Assembly (NCBI GenBank): GCA_965263205.1
Contig: CBDHHF010000001.1
Coordinates: 1 to 64,000, forward strand
DNA from: JBCCIM01 sp965263205
Lineage (GTDB): Bacteria; Bacteroidota; Rhodothermia; Rhodothermales; JAHQVL01
Length of the DNA: 64,000 nt
Direction: 5' to 3'
In this document: piece after piece, positions 9,341 through 18,235 of the stretch
Numbering within the stretch: position 1 is the first letter of the stretch
Layout: every line of letters begins with the position of its first letter
Position numbers and translations under genes: made by a program
Notes under the pieces: generated by a model
Databases searched by the model: none
The model's input: the letters and a program-made list of their open reading frames with translations, nothing else
Told to the model about the DNA's origin: nothing

Positions 9341-9778
9341 CTATTGGCTGGTAACGTTGAAGGTTTCATCGTAGGTAGAAACAGCCGCGATAATGTCTTG
9401 CTCGGTTAGCCCGTCTACAGTCAGGGTAACCTGGTTGCTGTGGTCTTCGCTCTGTCCAATGATCACGAGGCCCCGACTGTCGGCCGTAAAGCTGAAGGTA
9501 CCGTTGATGGTAACGTGTGGGGTGTTCAGTGAGATGGCATTGAATGTAAACCCGGTATAGTCCATCGGGTCGTTTCGGTGGGTACCGGTTTGGCCGCCAA
9601 AAGTAGGAGGGCGGACCTTCCAGGCCTGCGCAGAAATGGCGATGTTCATTGCGTCGGAGATGAGCGACTCAGCGTTGCTCTTTTTCAGGTTGTCTTCGAA
9701 GGTGAAGATACCTGCGACAATAGCAACTGCTACGAGGACAATGCCTAATACTAGAAGTAATAGTTGCTGTTGACCCAT
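9341..9778 (-). CDS. Small pilin-like anchored protein
   Basis: This 145-residue protein begins with MGQQQ and then runs straight into a membrane segment of about 18 residues (LLLLVLGIVLVAVAIVAG), followed by a charged helix (EDNLKKSNAESLISDAMNIA) and a beta-rich Asn/Thr-rich C-terminal domain. The shape is that of a type IV pilin or pseudopilin: hydrophobic helix continuing into an amphipathic helix and a globular end. There is no classical basic leader with a Gly-Phe cleavage site and no Glu at mature position 5. The same leaderless start recurs in the six proteins at 37-45 kb. The start at 9778 is an ATG. Function is inferred only from shape. Confidence 0.7.
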   Translation of the reverse strand: MGQQQLLLLVLGIVLVAVAIVAGIFTFEDNLKKSNAESLISDAMNIAISAQAWKVRPPTFGGQTGTHRNDPMDYTGFTFNAISLNTPHVTINGTFSFTADSRGLVIIGQSEDHSNQVTLTVDGLTEQDIIAAVSTYDETFNVTSQ

Positions 9779-9997
9779 TGGTCCGGGGGGAAGGGAAGCT
9801 GGTCTTTATGGACGCATTGTGTTAGGAATTGGGAAAATACTAATCTTTTCTCAAAAAAAAAGAGCCTCGGATCAACAAATCGCGTTTCCAAGAACTTTTT
9901 CTGTATTTGAAACCTGTATATGTTTAAATTATGTAAACGTGTGACGGCGTATTTTTTGTAACCGTACTTCGCCAGTGCCGGCTGGGCAAAGCAAATC

Positions 9998-11710
9998 ATG
10001 GAATTATCAGATACCGCTTTTGTAGTTGTAGATACCGAGACGACGGGGGTGCGGCCGGCAACGGAGCGTATCATTGAAATTGCAGCCGTCCGGGTCGTTG
10101 GTGGGGAAGTGGTAGATACCTACAGCCAACTCATCAATCCCGACCGGATTATCCCCGGGCGCATCACGCAGATTACGGGGATTTCCAACAGCATGGTGTA
10201 CGAGCAACCGCTGGCAGATCGCGTGTTGCCCGAGTTTCTTTCCTTTCTTGGAGACGACATCTTTGTTGCGCACAACCTTGGCTTTGACTTGGGTTTTATC
10301 AATGCCGAGTTGGCCCGGCTCGCGTTACCCGGACTCGAAAACCCTTCGTTATGTACACTGCGCCTGGCCCGCAGGTTACTGCGCGGATTACGATCAAAAG
10401 GATTAACGGCGCTGGCTGCATTCTATGGGATTAAAATAAAAGGCCGGCACCGCGCGCTCGGCGATGCCATGGCAACTGCCGAAATCCTCGGCCACTTTCT
10501 CGAGAAAGTCCGCTACGAAAACGATCTGGAAAACCTCGACGACCTGCTTCGTTTTCAATATTCAACCTATGTGAGTAAGCCGGGTGCTAATAAAAAGCTG
10601 ATCCACATTAAACAAAATGTGTTGCCCCAGCTGCCTCGAGATCCGGGTGTGTATTTCATGCGCGATGGTCGCAACCGGATCATCTACGTAGGGAAGGCCA
10701 AAAATCTGCGTTCGCGGGTGAAGAGCTATTTCAATGCCATCGAAGGGCACGAAACCAAAACGCGTAACCTGGTTGATCGCGTAGCCAATATTACGTGGGA
10801 GACATTTGATACGGAATTGCAGGCGTTGCTCGAAGAGTCGCGGCTGATCAAAGAGTTGAAGCCCCGTTTTAATAAGGCCCAGAAATTCTATCGCAACCGT
10901 CCCTTTATCAAGCTTTCTGTCAACGAGCTTTTCCCACGCGCCTCTTTGCATACGTACCTCGTAGACGATGGCGCAGATTACTTTGGACCTGTTGCTTCGC
11001 GCCGGCAGGGAGAATTGTTGCTCGACCTGATCAATCGGTTTTTCTTGCTGCGCGAATGTGACGACACAACGTTCAATCGCCGTACCACCTGCCTGTATCA
11101 AGATCTGAAGCGATGCAAAGCACCTTGCGAGCGCATGACAAAAACCGATTGGTACGATGACGAGGTTGAGCGCGTCAGGCGTTTCTTGCGCGGTGAAGAC
11201 GGCGATGTTATTCTGGCGCACCTCGACGAGGCCATGCGTGCCGCTTCCATTGCGATGGACTATGAGCAGGCGGCGTTGTATCGCGATCATCGCGATCTTG
11301 TCACACTGCTACTCGAAAAACAAAGTCACATTGCTTCACCTGTGTTGGAGCACAATGCGGTTGTGATCGACCGTTCTATTGATGATGGGCATGTCCGCTT
11401 CTTGTTTGTTTGCCGAGGCCGGCTTGTTGAAACGCTGAAATGTACGCTCCCGATGGATGCCGGCGTAACAGATCAGCTTCAAAACCTCATTGCAACTCAC
11501 TTTACAACCGAGAACGACGCAGTTGCAGAGCCTACCCGCTACTTCAAAGCCGAAATCGAAGAGATCCGGCTGCTCGCGCACTGGCTGTATGTGAATCGTG
11601 AGGCCAGCGCGAAAATTGACTGGCAGCCAGATTGGGGGGGGGAGGATATGGTGAAAGTCATTTTCAATTACCTGGCGGGTGTTACCGAGCAATCATCTGC
11701 CTCAGATTAG
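9998..11710 (+). CDS. DEDDh exonuclease fused to UvrC-like GIY-YIG nuclease
   Basis: The first 170 or so residues are a DnaQ-type 3'-5' exonuclease: Asp12 and Glu14 in VVDTETTG, a later VAHNLGFDLGF segment and HRALGDAMATA supply the DEDDh residues. From about residue 205 follows a GIY-YIG nuclease as in UvrC (DPGVYFMRD and IIYVGKAKNLRSRV), then a cysteine-containing region and a UVR-like helical pair near 400-430. The C-terminal RNase H-like half of full UvrC is lacking, as in Cho. Such fusions are known and are thought to cut DNA during excision repair. No neighbours suggest an operon. The ATG at 9998 fits the exonuclease start. Confidence 0.9.
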   Translation: MELSDTAFVVVDTETTGVRPATERIIEIAAVRVVGGEVVDTYSQLINPDRIIPGRITQITGISNSMVYEQPLADRVLPEFLSFLGDDIFVAHNLGFDLGFINAELARLALPGLENPSLCTLRLARRLLRGLRSKGLTALAAFYGIKIKGRHRALGDAMATAEILGHFLEKVRYENDLENLDDLLRFQYSTYVSKPGANKKLIHIKQNVLPQLPRDPGVYFMRDGRNRIIYVGKAKNLRSRVKSYFNAIEGHETKTRNLVDRVANITWETFDTELQALLEESRLIKELKPRFNKAQKFYRNRPFIKLSVNELFPRASLHTYLVDDGADYFGPVASRRQGELLLDLINRFFLLRECDDTTFNRRTTCLYQDLKRCKAPCERMTKTDWYDDEVERVRRFLRGEDGDVILAHLDEAMRAASIAMDYEQAALYRDHRDLVTLLLEKQSHIASPVLEHNAVVIDRSIDDGHVRFLFVCRGRLVETLKCTLPMDAGVTDQLQNLIATHFTTENDAVAEPTRYFKAEIEEIRLLAHWLYVNREASAKIDWQPDWGGEDMVKVIFNYLAGVTEQSSASD

Positions 11711-11964
11711 CATGCAAGAAGCGCAAGGTATACGTGTCTTTTGCCGGCGATACGCACCGCAAATCTCACCTGCAGTTGGCATTCCCCCTCTTTTTGGTTT
11801 AATATTGCCTTGCAAATCGCTTTCCCGCCCACGGGAATTGCATGTTTTACAAGCACCCCACGTTTGTCATGCAAAGGCTGTTTGCTGCCTTCATGTTGCA
11901 AAGCCCACGTTACGGCCCGCCTTACAGGACCCACCTATCCTGCCATAAAAATTAAGGCTTTAAC

Positions 11965-12591
11965 ATGAACAAGTATGTAACGGAGTTTATTGGAACGTTT
12001 TTTCTGGTATTTACAATCGGATTGTGCGTCACGCAAGGCGTTGGAATGGCCCCCCTCGCCATTGGCTGTGCGTTGATGATCATGGTATACATGGGAGGAC
12101 ACGTTTCTGGTGCCCATTACAATCCGGCTGTAACGCTCGCCGTTTGGATGCGTGGCTCGCTAAGCTCCAGAGAAGTTGCCCCATACATGATTTCACAGGT
12201 GCTTGGTGCGCTTGTTGCAAGCATGGCGGTCAATGGAATTGTTGGGCAAACGTTTGCTCCGGCACCCGCTGCAGCTGCAGGGCCGGCTATTGGTGTTGAA
12301 ATATTGTTTACCTTCGCGCTGGCGCTTGTGGTACTCAATGTGGCTACGTCCAAGGCAACCGAAAACAACTCATATTATGGGCTTGCAATCGGATTTGCCG
12401 TAGTGGTTGCGGCATTTGCCGGTGGCGGTATTTCGGGTGGTGCATTTAATCCTGCTGTAGGGATTGGACCAACAGTTATTGACGCTACCATGGGCAATGG
12501 GACCTTCACCAACCTTTGGTTGTATCTCGTAGGGCCCCTTGTTGGCGGTGCACTTGCCGCAATTGTATTCAAATTTCAGGAAAACGATTAA
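11965..12591 (+). CDS. Aquaporin-family (MIP) channel
   Basis: This 208-residue protein has six membrane helices and two half-helices carrying NPA motifs at 53-55 and 162-164, the hallmark of the MIP family of water or small-solute channels. HVSGAHYNPAV and GISGGAFNPAV are typical contexts. The residue after the second NPA is Val165; most aquaporins and aquaglyceroporins have the selectivity-filter Arg there, so the pore is probably wider and less polar than in AqpZ or GlpF. Solute preference cannot be told. The gene stands alone and is followed by a terminator hairpin. Confidence 0.93.
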   Translation: MNKYVTEFIGTFFLVFTIGLCVTQGVGMAPLAIGCALMIMVYMGGHVSGAHYNPAVTLAVWMRGSLSSREVAPYMISQVLGALVASMAVNGIVGQTFAPAPAAAAGPAIGVEILFTFALALVVLNVATSKATENNSYYGLAIGFAVVVAAFAGGGISGGAFNPAVGIGPTVIDATMGNGTFTNLWLYLVGPLVGGALAAIVFKFQEND

Positions 12592-12631
12592 ATCACACGA
12601 TTTAGTCCGATACCTTGCTTACTATCATTCG

Positions 12632-12672
12632 ACCCCCCTCGGATAGCGTGTCCGATGGGGGTTCGAATTTTT
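12632..12672 (+). terminator. Intrinsic terminator after the aquaporin gene
   Basis: CCCCCTCGGA and TCCGATGGGGG form a stem with one bulge and a 7-base loop (TAGCGTG), followed by TTCGAATTTTT. It lies between the aquaporin stop and the subtilase start and separates the two as transcription units. Confidence 0.7.
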
Positions 12673-12689
12673 CTTAGCTCAGAGACGCG

Positions 12690-14372
12690 ATGAAGAGACT
12701 ACCTGTTATTCCGTTTTTTTGCATTGTATTCCTGCTTGCTGGTTGTTCTGCAGGTAAAGAAGTGACAACGCCGGCTACGGTGCCCGCAAATCCTCCCCCT
12801 ACGATGCCGGCTTCTGAAGTGGATGAGGCTACCGAAGAGGCAACAGAAGAAGAGCGCATGAATCACTGGATGCATTTGTCTGGCGATGACGGCGCCTATG
12901 TAGGCGTAGGTACAAACCGCGCGTACAGTTCGTTGCTTGCTGAGCGGAAGCCCAAGCAAAAAGTTGTAGTCGCTGTGATCGACTCTGGTGTTGATATTGC
13001 GCATGAAGACATCAACGTTTGGATAAACACCGACGAGATCGCCGACAATGGTGTTGACGATGATAAAAATGGCTACGTGGACGACACGCACGGGTGGAAT
13101 TTCATCGGGGGTGCCTCTGGCGAGAACGTGTACTACGATACCTTTGAAGTCACGCGCGAATACGCCCGGCTCAAAGGCACATACGAAGGCGTATCAGCCG
13201 AAACGCTGGATCAAGCCGGACAAAAAGAACTGGCTTATTTCGAAGAAATACGGATGGCGTTTAACGACGAAGTCCGCCAAATGACGGAGATCTACAACAA
13301 CATCAATGCAGCCGGCGGTATGTTGGATGCCGCCAATTCGATCATGGCCGACTATCTCGAAAAAGAGACGTTCACGATGGAGGATGTTGAGCAAGTGAGC
13401 TCTGCTCGCGAAGATGTTAAACAGGCACGCTCAATCCTGATGTATTTTGCAGAACTTGAGCTGACGCAGGAGCAACTTGAAAAAGAAAAAACCACGTTTG
13501 AGGGATACCTGCAAAAAGGCCTGAATCCCGAATTTGATCCACGCGGTATCGTTGGTGATGATTACAGCGATAGCGAAGAACAGTATTACGGCAACAACGA
13601 CGTTACAGGCCCTGATGCATTCCACGGCACGCACGTAGCCGGTATTATTGGCGCCAAACGCGGTAATGCTCTGGGTATCGATGGGATTGCGGATGCTGTA
13701 GAAATTATGGCTGTACGAGCAGTACCCAAAGGAGATGAGCGCGACAAAGATATCGCAAATGCCATCCGCTACGCCGTGGATAACGGAGCCGACATCATCA
13801 ACATGAGCTTTGGCAAAGGCTTTTCACCACAGAAAGAAGTTGTGGATGCCGCCGTAGCGTACGCTGCTGCTAACGATGTATTGATGATCCATGCGGCCGG
13901 CAACGACGGTGAAAGCAACGACAGCACAATGAATTTCCCCACGCCCATTTTATTGGAAGATGCGGGGGAAGTTGATCCCTGGATTGAGGTAGGTGCCTCA
14001 TCGTGGGAAGGCCCGCAGAAACTCGCCGCCAGCTTTTCTAACTTCGGCCGGCAAAATGTAGATGTGTTTGCACCAGGCGTCGATATCTATTCCACTACAC
14101 CTGGGGATAAGTACAAACATTCAGACGGCACCAGCATGGCCTCGCCTGTAGTTGCCGGCCTGGCTGCACTTATCATGGCCTACTATCCCGAGTTTTCAGC
14201 CAACGAGGTCAAAGAGATTCTGCTTTCTTCAGCTGCATCTTACGCCGACCAAATGGTTACCCAACCCGGCACTGAGTCCACCCTGATTTCCTTTGGTGTA
14301 TTGTCAAGGACAGGCGGCATCGTAAATGCCTACGAAGCCCTCCGGCTAGCTGAAGAACGCGCCGGACGGTGA
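12690..14372 (+). CDS. Subtilisin-like serine protease, lipoprotein (S8 family)
   Basis: The protein starts with a lipoprotein signal (lipobox LAGC, Cys19) and a Thr/Pro/Glu-rich linker, so it should sit on the outer face of a membrane. The S8 triad is complete: Asp98 in VIDSGVD, His312 in HGTHVAG and Ser482 in GTSMASP, with oxyanion Asn405 in HAAGND. About 150 residues (roughly 145-300), mostly charged and helical, are inserted between the Asp and His blocks; subtilisin has about 30 there. This could be a regulatory or substrate-binding domain. The protein ends soon after the catalytic core with no sorting domain. The gene is monocistronic between two terminating regions. Confidence 0.93.
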   Translation: MKRLPVIPFFCIVFLLAGCSAGKEVTTPATVPANPPPTMPASEVDEATEEATEEERMNHWMHLSGDDGAYVGVGTNRAYSSLLAERKPKQKVVVAVIDSGVDIAHEDINVWINTDEIADNGVDDDKNGYVDDTHGWNFIGGASGENVYYDTFEVTREYARLKGTYEGVSAETLDQAGQKELAYFEEIRMAFNDEVRQMTEIYNNINAAGGMLDAANSIMADYLEKETFTMEDVEQVSSAREDVKQARSILMYFAELELTQEQLEKEKTTFEGYLQKGLNPEFDPRGIVGDDYSDSEEQYYGNNDVTGPDAFHGTHVAGIIGAKRGNALGIDGIADAVEIMAVRAVPKGDERDKDIANAIRYAVDNGADIINMSFGKGFSPQKEVVDAAVAYAAANDVLMIHAAGNDGESNDSTMNFPTPILLEDAGEVDPWIEVGASSWEGPQKLAASFSNFGRQNVDVFAPGVDIYSTTPGDKYKHSDGTSMASPVVAGLAALIMAYYPEFSANEVKEILLSSAASYADQMVTQPGTESTLISFGVLSRTGGIVNAYEALRLAEERAGR

Positions 14373-14847
14373 GGGATTGTGGGTTGCTGATTGTGGAATG
14401 GGGAATGCTGATCAGCATCATCAACGTCATCCTGAGCCCCGCGAAGGATCTGGGTTTGGCTGATTGCTGAATGCGGACTGTTGATTGCGGAATGCTGATC
14501 TGCTTTACGCCTGTCATCCTGAGCCCCGTGAAGGATCTCTGCCAGGCTTGCACAGCCCCTTGCCAATGTCATCCTGAGCCCTGCGAAGGATCTCTGCCCG
14601 GCTACCTCTGTCCTTCACACTTGTCACCCTGAGCGAAGGCGAAGGATCTGGGTAAGCACTGCGTGGCAAAATACCTCTTCGTTGTGGTAATACCTCCTGG
14701 ATCTCGGATCAAGTCCGGGATGACGTGGGGGGAGATTGCTGAGTGCGGATTTTTGATTGCGGAATGCTGATCTGCTTTACGCCCGTCATCCTGAGCGCTG
14801 CGAAGGATCTCTGCCTGGCTTGCGCATTCCCTGGCCAATGTCATCCT
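14373..14847. repeat. Intergenic repeat region 1 (five core copies)
   Basis: This 475-base gap between convergent genes holds no credible gene. It contains five copies of a 25-base core, TCATCCTGAGC followed by CCCGCGAAGGATCT or variants, at 14427-14451, 14514-14538, 14569-14592, 14624-14649 and 14786-14810. The core has inverted ends (ATCCT and AGGAT). Between cores are a GATTGCGGAATGCTGATC segment (twice, near 14483 and 14757) and a block CTACCTCTGTCCTTCACA. Near 14699-14726 is a second motif with CGGATCAAGTCCGGGATGA. The same pieces recur at 30.1-30.7, 31.8-32.1, 41.3 and 59.4 kb. Confidence 0.9.
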
Positions 14848-15546
14848 TCAACTTTTATCGTGGTTGTAATCCTGGATGACTGTTTGGAGGAACTCCGTGG
14901 GGGAGAGGGGGGACTCGGCGTCCATTTTTTTGAGAAGCGTGGTTTTCATTTTCTCGCCGACAGCAGCGGCATGCCTGTCGCGTTGCAGCGTTTGGAGCAC
15001 TTCTTTGGCCAGGGTGATATCGCGAAGAGAAAGCTGGCCTACGTTTTTGAACGTTGGCGTATAATCGGAATCCGTTGCTGTATAGATGGTGTCGGACAGT
15101 GCAACAGGGCGCGAGATTTTAACCACGGCAGTGCCGGCGGCCATGTCACCCAGGCGTTGCCCTTTGCCGCGAATGAACAGCGTCAACAGCGCTACCAAGC
15201 CGAACGTTAAATCGAGTTCAACCAGGCGAAACAGCCACCGTATAAGATAATCGCCAACCTGCGGTTCTGTCCCATCAATGCGCGTTACTTTGATCCCTCG
15301 TATTTTTTTTCCTATCGTTTGACCGTTAAAGAAGATTTCTGAAAGGACAAAATAGAGGAAGTAGGGGATGAAAATCACAATGGTCGTGGCAAGCGACTCG
15401 ATTTCCTGCGTGGCGAGCGACATTGTAATCAGATAGGCTACGAGGATGCAAAGATCGAAAATAGTCGCGATCGCCCGGTCTCCGATGCCGGCAGCCTCGT
15501 AGTCGATAAGTACATTCTGAGCAGTAGTTATCTTAACCCGGTCCAT
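14848..15546 (-). CDS. RDD family membrane protein
   Basis: The 232-residue protein shows the RDD domain in residues about 10-150: GDRAIATIFDLCIL starts the first helix, GQTIGKKIRGIKV is the conserved loop, and IRGKGQRLGDMAAGT carries the closing RxGD motif. Three or four membrane helices are visible, then a hydrophilic C-terminal part of about 85 residues. It is divergent from the SpoIIM/MoxR operon with only 35 bases between starts. RDD proteins often lie beside MoxR/DUF58 clusters; a transport or ion-handling role has been proposed for some, but none is assigned here. Confidence 0.9.
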   Translation of the reverse strand: MDRVKITTAQNVLIDYEAAGIGDRAIATIFDLCILVAYLITMSLATQEIESLATTIVIFIPYFLYFVLSEIFFNGQTIGKKIRGIKVTRIDGTEPQVGDYLIRWLFRLVELDLTFGLVALLTLFIRGKGQRLGDMAAGTAVVKISRPVALSDTIYTATDSDYTPTFKNVGQLSLRDITLAKEVLQTLQRDRHAAAVGEKMKTTLLKKMDAESPLSPTEFLQTVIQDYNHDKS

Positions 15547-15581
15547 AACTCAATCCTGTGCCCTTTTCGGGACCCATACAA

Positions 15582-16550
15582 ATGCGCGAAGTAGCGTTTC
15601 TTCACCAGCGAGCAGAGCAATGGAAAGCGTTTGAAGCAGCGCTCAATGGTGAATCGGTTTATGATGCTGATCAACTGGCAGATCTGTTTACACAGGTGCT
15701 GGAAGATCTATCGTATGCACAAACGTTTTACCCTGGCTCAAATACCACGTCGTATCTGCAGGGCCTGGCAGCGAAAGCGCATCAGCAAATCTACAAGAAC
15801 AAACCGGAACGTAAAGGCCGGCTGCGCGGCTTTTGGCTGGATGAACTCCCGGCAATTATGTACACCGTACGACGGGAATTGCTGGCTGCGTTTGTGATTT
15901 TTATGCTCGCCATGGCCATTGGCACCATATCCGCAAGCCAGGATAGCGGATTTGTCCGCCTGATATTAGGCGATGCCTACGTGAACAAAACGCTGGAAAA
16001 TATCCAGAACGACGATCCGATGGCCATCTATAAAAGCATGCAACCGCTCGACATGTTTCTTGCCATCACCTTTAACAACGTGCGCGTTTCCTTTCTCGCA
16101 TTTGCGCTTGGGGTTGTATTTTCTGTAGGCACAGGGTACGTCCTGTTTACCAATGGCGTGATGGTTGGGGCTTTTCAATACATGTTCTATGAACGTGGAC
16201 TGTTGGGTGAGGCGATGTTAAGCGTGTATATCCACGGTACCCTTGAGTTGACTGCCATCGTGATTGCCGGATGCGCCGGCATTGTGATGGGAAATGGACT
16301 GGTGTTCCCCGGTACCTATCCGCGGCTTACGTCCTTTATCATGGCAGCACGTAAAGGAGCAAAAATTGTTATAGGACTTGTCCCCGTCTTTATTCTTGCC
16401 GGCTTTCTGGAAGGGTTTGTAACACGTCAAACTGAAATGCCCCTCTGGCTTAGTTTATCGATCATTATTGGGTCACTGCTCTTCATGATATGGTACTTCC
16501 TTTTGTACCCCGTTCAAAAAAACAAGGCTACACTGCATGACAACGCATGA
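15582..16550 (+). CDS. SpoIIM/DUF95 family membrane protein
   Basis: A hydrophilic N-terminal half (residues 1-90) beginning MREVAFLHQRAEQWKAF is followed by five or six helices. The start motif and the segment NNVRVSFLAFALGVVFSVG are typical of the stage II sporulation protein M family found beside MoxR clusters in non-sporulating bacteria. An in-frame GTG lies upstream at 15558, but ATG 15582 gives the common family opening. It is the first gene of the operon and overlaps the next gene by 14 bases. Its role outside sporulation is unknown. Confidence 0.85.
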   Translation: MREVAFLHQRAEQWKAFEAALNGESVYDADQLADLFTQVLEDLSYAQTFYPGSNTTSYLQGLAAKAHQQIYKNKPERKGRLRGFWLDELPAIMYTVRRELLAAFVIFMLAMAIGTISASQDSGFVRLILGDAYVNKTLENIQNDDPMAIYKSMQPLDMFLAITFNNVRVSFLAFALGVVFSVGTGYVLFTNGVMVGAFQYMFYERGLLGEAMLSVYIHGTLELTAIVIAGCAGIVMGNGLVFPGTYPRLTSFIMAARKGAKIVIGLVPVFILAGFLEGFVTRQTEMPLWLSLSIIIGSLLFMIWYFLLYPVQKNKATLHDNA

Positions 16551-17502
16551 CTACATCGAATTCAGGAAAGAGCGGGATTTTGGTGATGTAATCAACGTCA
16601 CGTTCCAGTTTCTGCGGCAAAATTTTATGCTGCTCAGCAAGAGCTTGCTCTTCATCGTAGGGCCCGTGGCACTCATAAGTGGCCTTAGCAGCGTGGGGTA
16701 CATCGATTCCATGCCGCTGCTATTGGAAGACCCCGACGCGGTACCTGATCCCATGAATTTGGGGCTCATGGGGCTCTATTACATCGTGCTGATTGTCATG
16801 GGTTTGTTAGCAAGTTTGCTTGCTGTTACCGTGGTGAGCAGTTATATGCTGCTCTACCAGGAGCAAGGTGTTGATGGGCTCGATTTCGAGATGGTTTGGG
16901 CCAAGGTTAAAGAACGCATTTGGGAGATGGCCAAAACGACGATGCTGGCCGTTGTGCTATACATGGCTAGTTTTATGTTTATGATTATCCCGATGACGGT
17001 TGCGGTATTGAGTTCGTCCTCTGGTGGAATGGTTGCAGCCGTGTTCATGACCTTTGTAGGCATCATTGTTTGCATGGTGATCTTTTTTTACTTCATCGTT
17101 GTGATTGCCTTGCTGTTTCCCGTGCGCATTTTTGAGCGGATGGGGACGGTGGCTACCTTTAGTCGGAGTCGCTATTTGCTAAAGAACAACTATGGCAACT
17201 CGTTTGCAGTACTCTTTGTGTCATTCATCCTGATGGTTATCATGGGGCTCATTTTTACTGCACCCAATACGGCGTTTGCGTTTGTAGGTGGATTACATTC
17301 GCTGACTGATGTGGATGCCGGCGTGATCAAGTACCCATTGATGGTATTGAGTGTGCTTGGCTCGATAGGGAGTAGCCTCATGTATGCGGTGCCGGCAACG
17401 GCCATGAATCTACAATACTTCAGCCTGGTTGAGAAGAAAGAGAAAACGGGCCTTATGGGGCGGATTGATGCACTGGACACGCAAGTTGATGATGGTGCGT
17501 AA
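16537..17502 (+). CDS. Integral membrane protein of the MoxR/DUF58 cluster
   Basis: This 321-residue protein has about six membrane helices after a short N-terminal amphipathic region (FGDVINVTFQFLRQNF). That pattern resembles membrane proteins related to the glycerophosphodiester phosphodiesterase membrane domain, which are commonly placed between SpoIIM-like and DUF4129 genes. It has no signal peptide, no catalytic motif and no enzymatic domain. It overlaps the genes on both sides (14 bases on each side), so it is almost surely co-translated with them. Confidence 0.8.
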   Translation: MTTHDYIEFRKERDFGDVINVTFQFLRQNFMLLSKSLLFIVGPVALISGLSSVGYIDSMPLLLEDPDAVPDPMNLGLMGLYYIVLIVMGLLASLLAVTVVSSYMLLYQEQGVDGLDFEMVWAKVKERIWEMAKTTMLAVVLYMASFMFMIIPMTVAVLSSSSGGMVAAVFMTFVGIIVCMVIFFYFIVVIALLFPVRIFERMGTVATFSRSRYLLKNNYGNSFAVLFVSFILMVIMGLIFTAPNTAFAFVGGLHSLTDVDAGVIKYPLMVLSVLGSIGSSLMYAVPATAMNLQYFSLVEKKEKTGLMGRIDALDTQVDDGA

Positions 17503-18235
17503 ACCGTCCACATACGCGTTTTTCAGAAGCGTGCTGGGTGTGCTGCTGTTTTTGTGCGCGGCCGGCAAGCCTGCTGTAGGACAAAGCCTTGAGTCACCAG
17601 TCGATTCAAGTGTGGTGAGCGTTCGGCAGCCGCCGGCGTCTGTTTTCTCTACCTATCGCGAAAATCCCGATTATCAGTACACGGTACGCACCGATCAGGC
17701 GCTCACGTTTTGGCAGCGCATTCGCCAGCAGTTTTTCGATTGGCTGAGCCGGCTCTTTGATGAGAACAAGCAGGGCACCGTTTGGAAGTACGTCTTTTAT
17801 GTGGTCGCTGGCGGACTCGTGTTTTATGCAATTCTCCGTTTGTTTCGGATGGATTTGCAGTCCTTTTTTAGTCCCCGCCGCCGACCCGTGTATCGTGGGG
17901 AAGGTGTTATGGATACATTAGAGCCGGATACTGACTTTATTGCCCTGGCGGCGGAAGCCCGTAGCAACGGCAAACTCCGATTGGCTGCACGCATGTATTA
18001 CATGCACGTCTTACACGTACTGGATGCCGGCGAAGTGATTCGCTGGACGCCGCGTAAAACCAACCAGGACTATGTCCATGAGTGCGCTACATCACCAGTG
18101 GACGCGCCCTTCCGCCGGCTAACCTACCTGTTCGATTATGCCTGGTATGGCGACTTCCCGGTTGACGATGGCGTGGTAACTGAAATACAAGCCCTGGCGC
18201 AACAGATAACGGATCACGTGAGGGTGCCGGCATGA
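17489..18235 (+). CDS. DUF4129 domain protein
   Basis: Beginning at tandem ATGs at 17489/17492 (inside the previous gene's last codons), the protein has an N-terminal hydrophobic signal-like segment, a periplasmic stretch of about 85 residues, a membrane helix near VWKYVFYVVAGGLVFYAIL, and a cytoplasmic helical domain with RLAARMYYMHVLHVLDAG and the NQDYVHE segment followed by FDYAWYGDFPVD. That C-terminal part matches the DUF4129 pattern. An upstream in-frame start at 17429 would overlap the previous gene by over 70 bases and is unlikely. It overlaps the next gene by 4 bases. Confidence 0.85.
   Translation: MMVRKPSTYAFFRSVLGVLLFLCAAGKPAVGQSLESPVDSSVVSVRQPPASVFSTYRENPDYQYTVRTDQALTFWQRIRQQFFDWLSRLFDENKQGTVWKYVFYVVAGGLVFYAILRLFRMDLQSFFSPRRRPVYRGEGVMDTLEPDTDFIALAAEARSNGKLRLAARMYYMHVLHVLDAGEVIRWTPRKTNQDYVHECATSPVDAPFRRLTYLFDYAWYGDFPVDDGVVTEIQALAQQITDHVRVPA

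Noticed and set aside
10562..11290. A 242-codon minus-strand frame inside the exonuclease/GIY-YIG gene
   Set aside because: It lies antisense to a clearly conserved domain protein and has no start signal.
11711..11964. Possible small gene between the exonuclease fusion and the aquaporin
   Set aside because: The short frames are Cys/Pro-rich without start signals and look random. The gap is taken as noncoding.
14257..14850. Short frames across repeat region 1 on both strands
   Set aside because: They translate repeat DNA and give the same Asp-Gln-His-Ser-Ala-rich peptides at every repeat field. They have no ribosome binding sites and no independent support.
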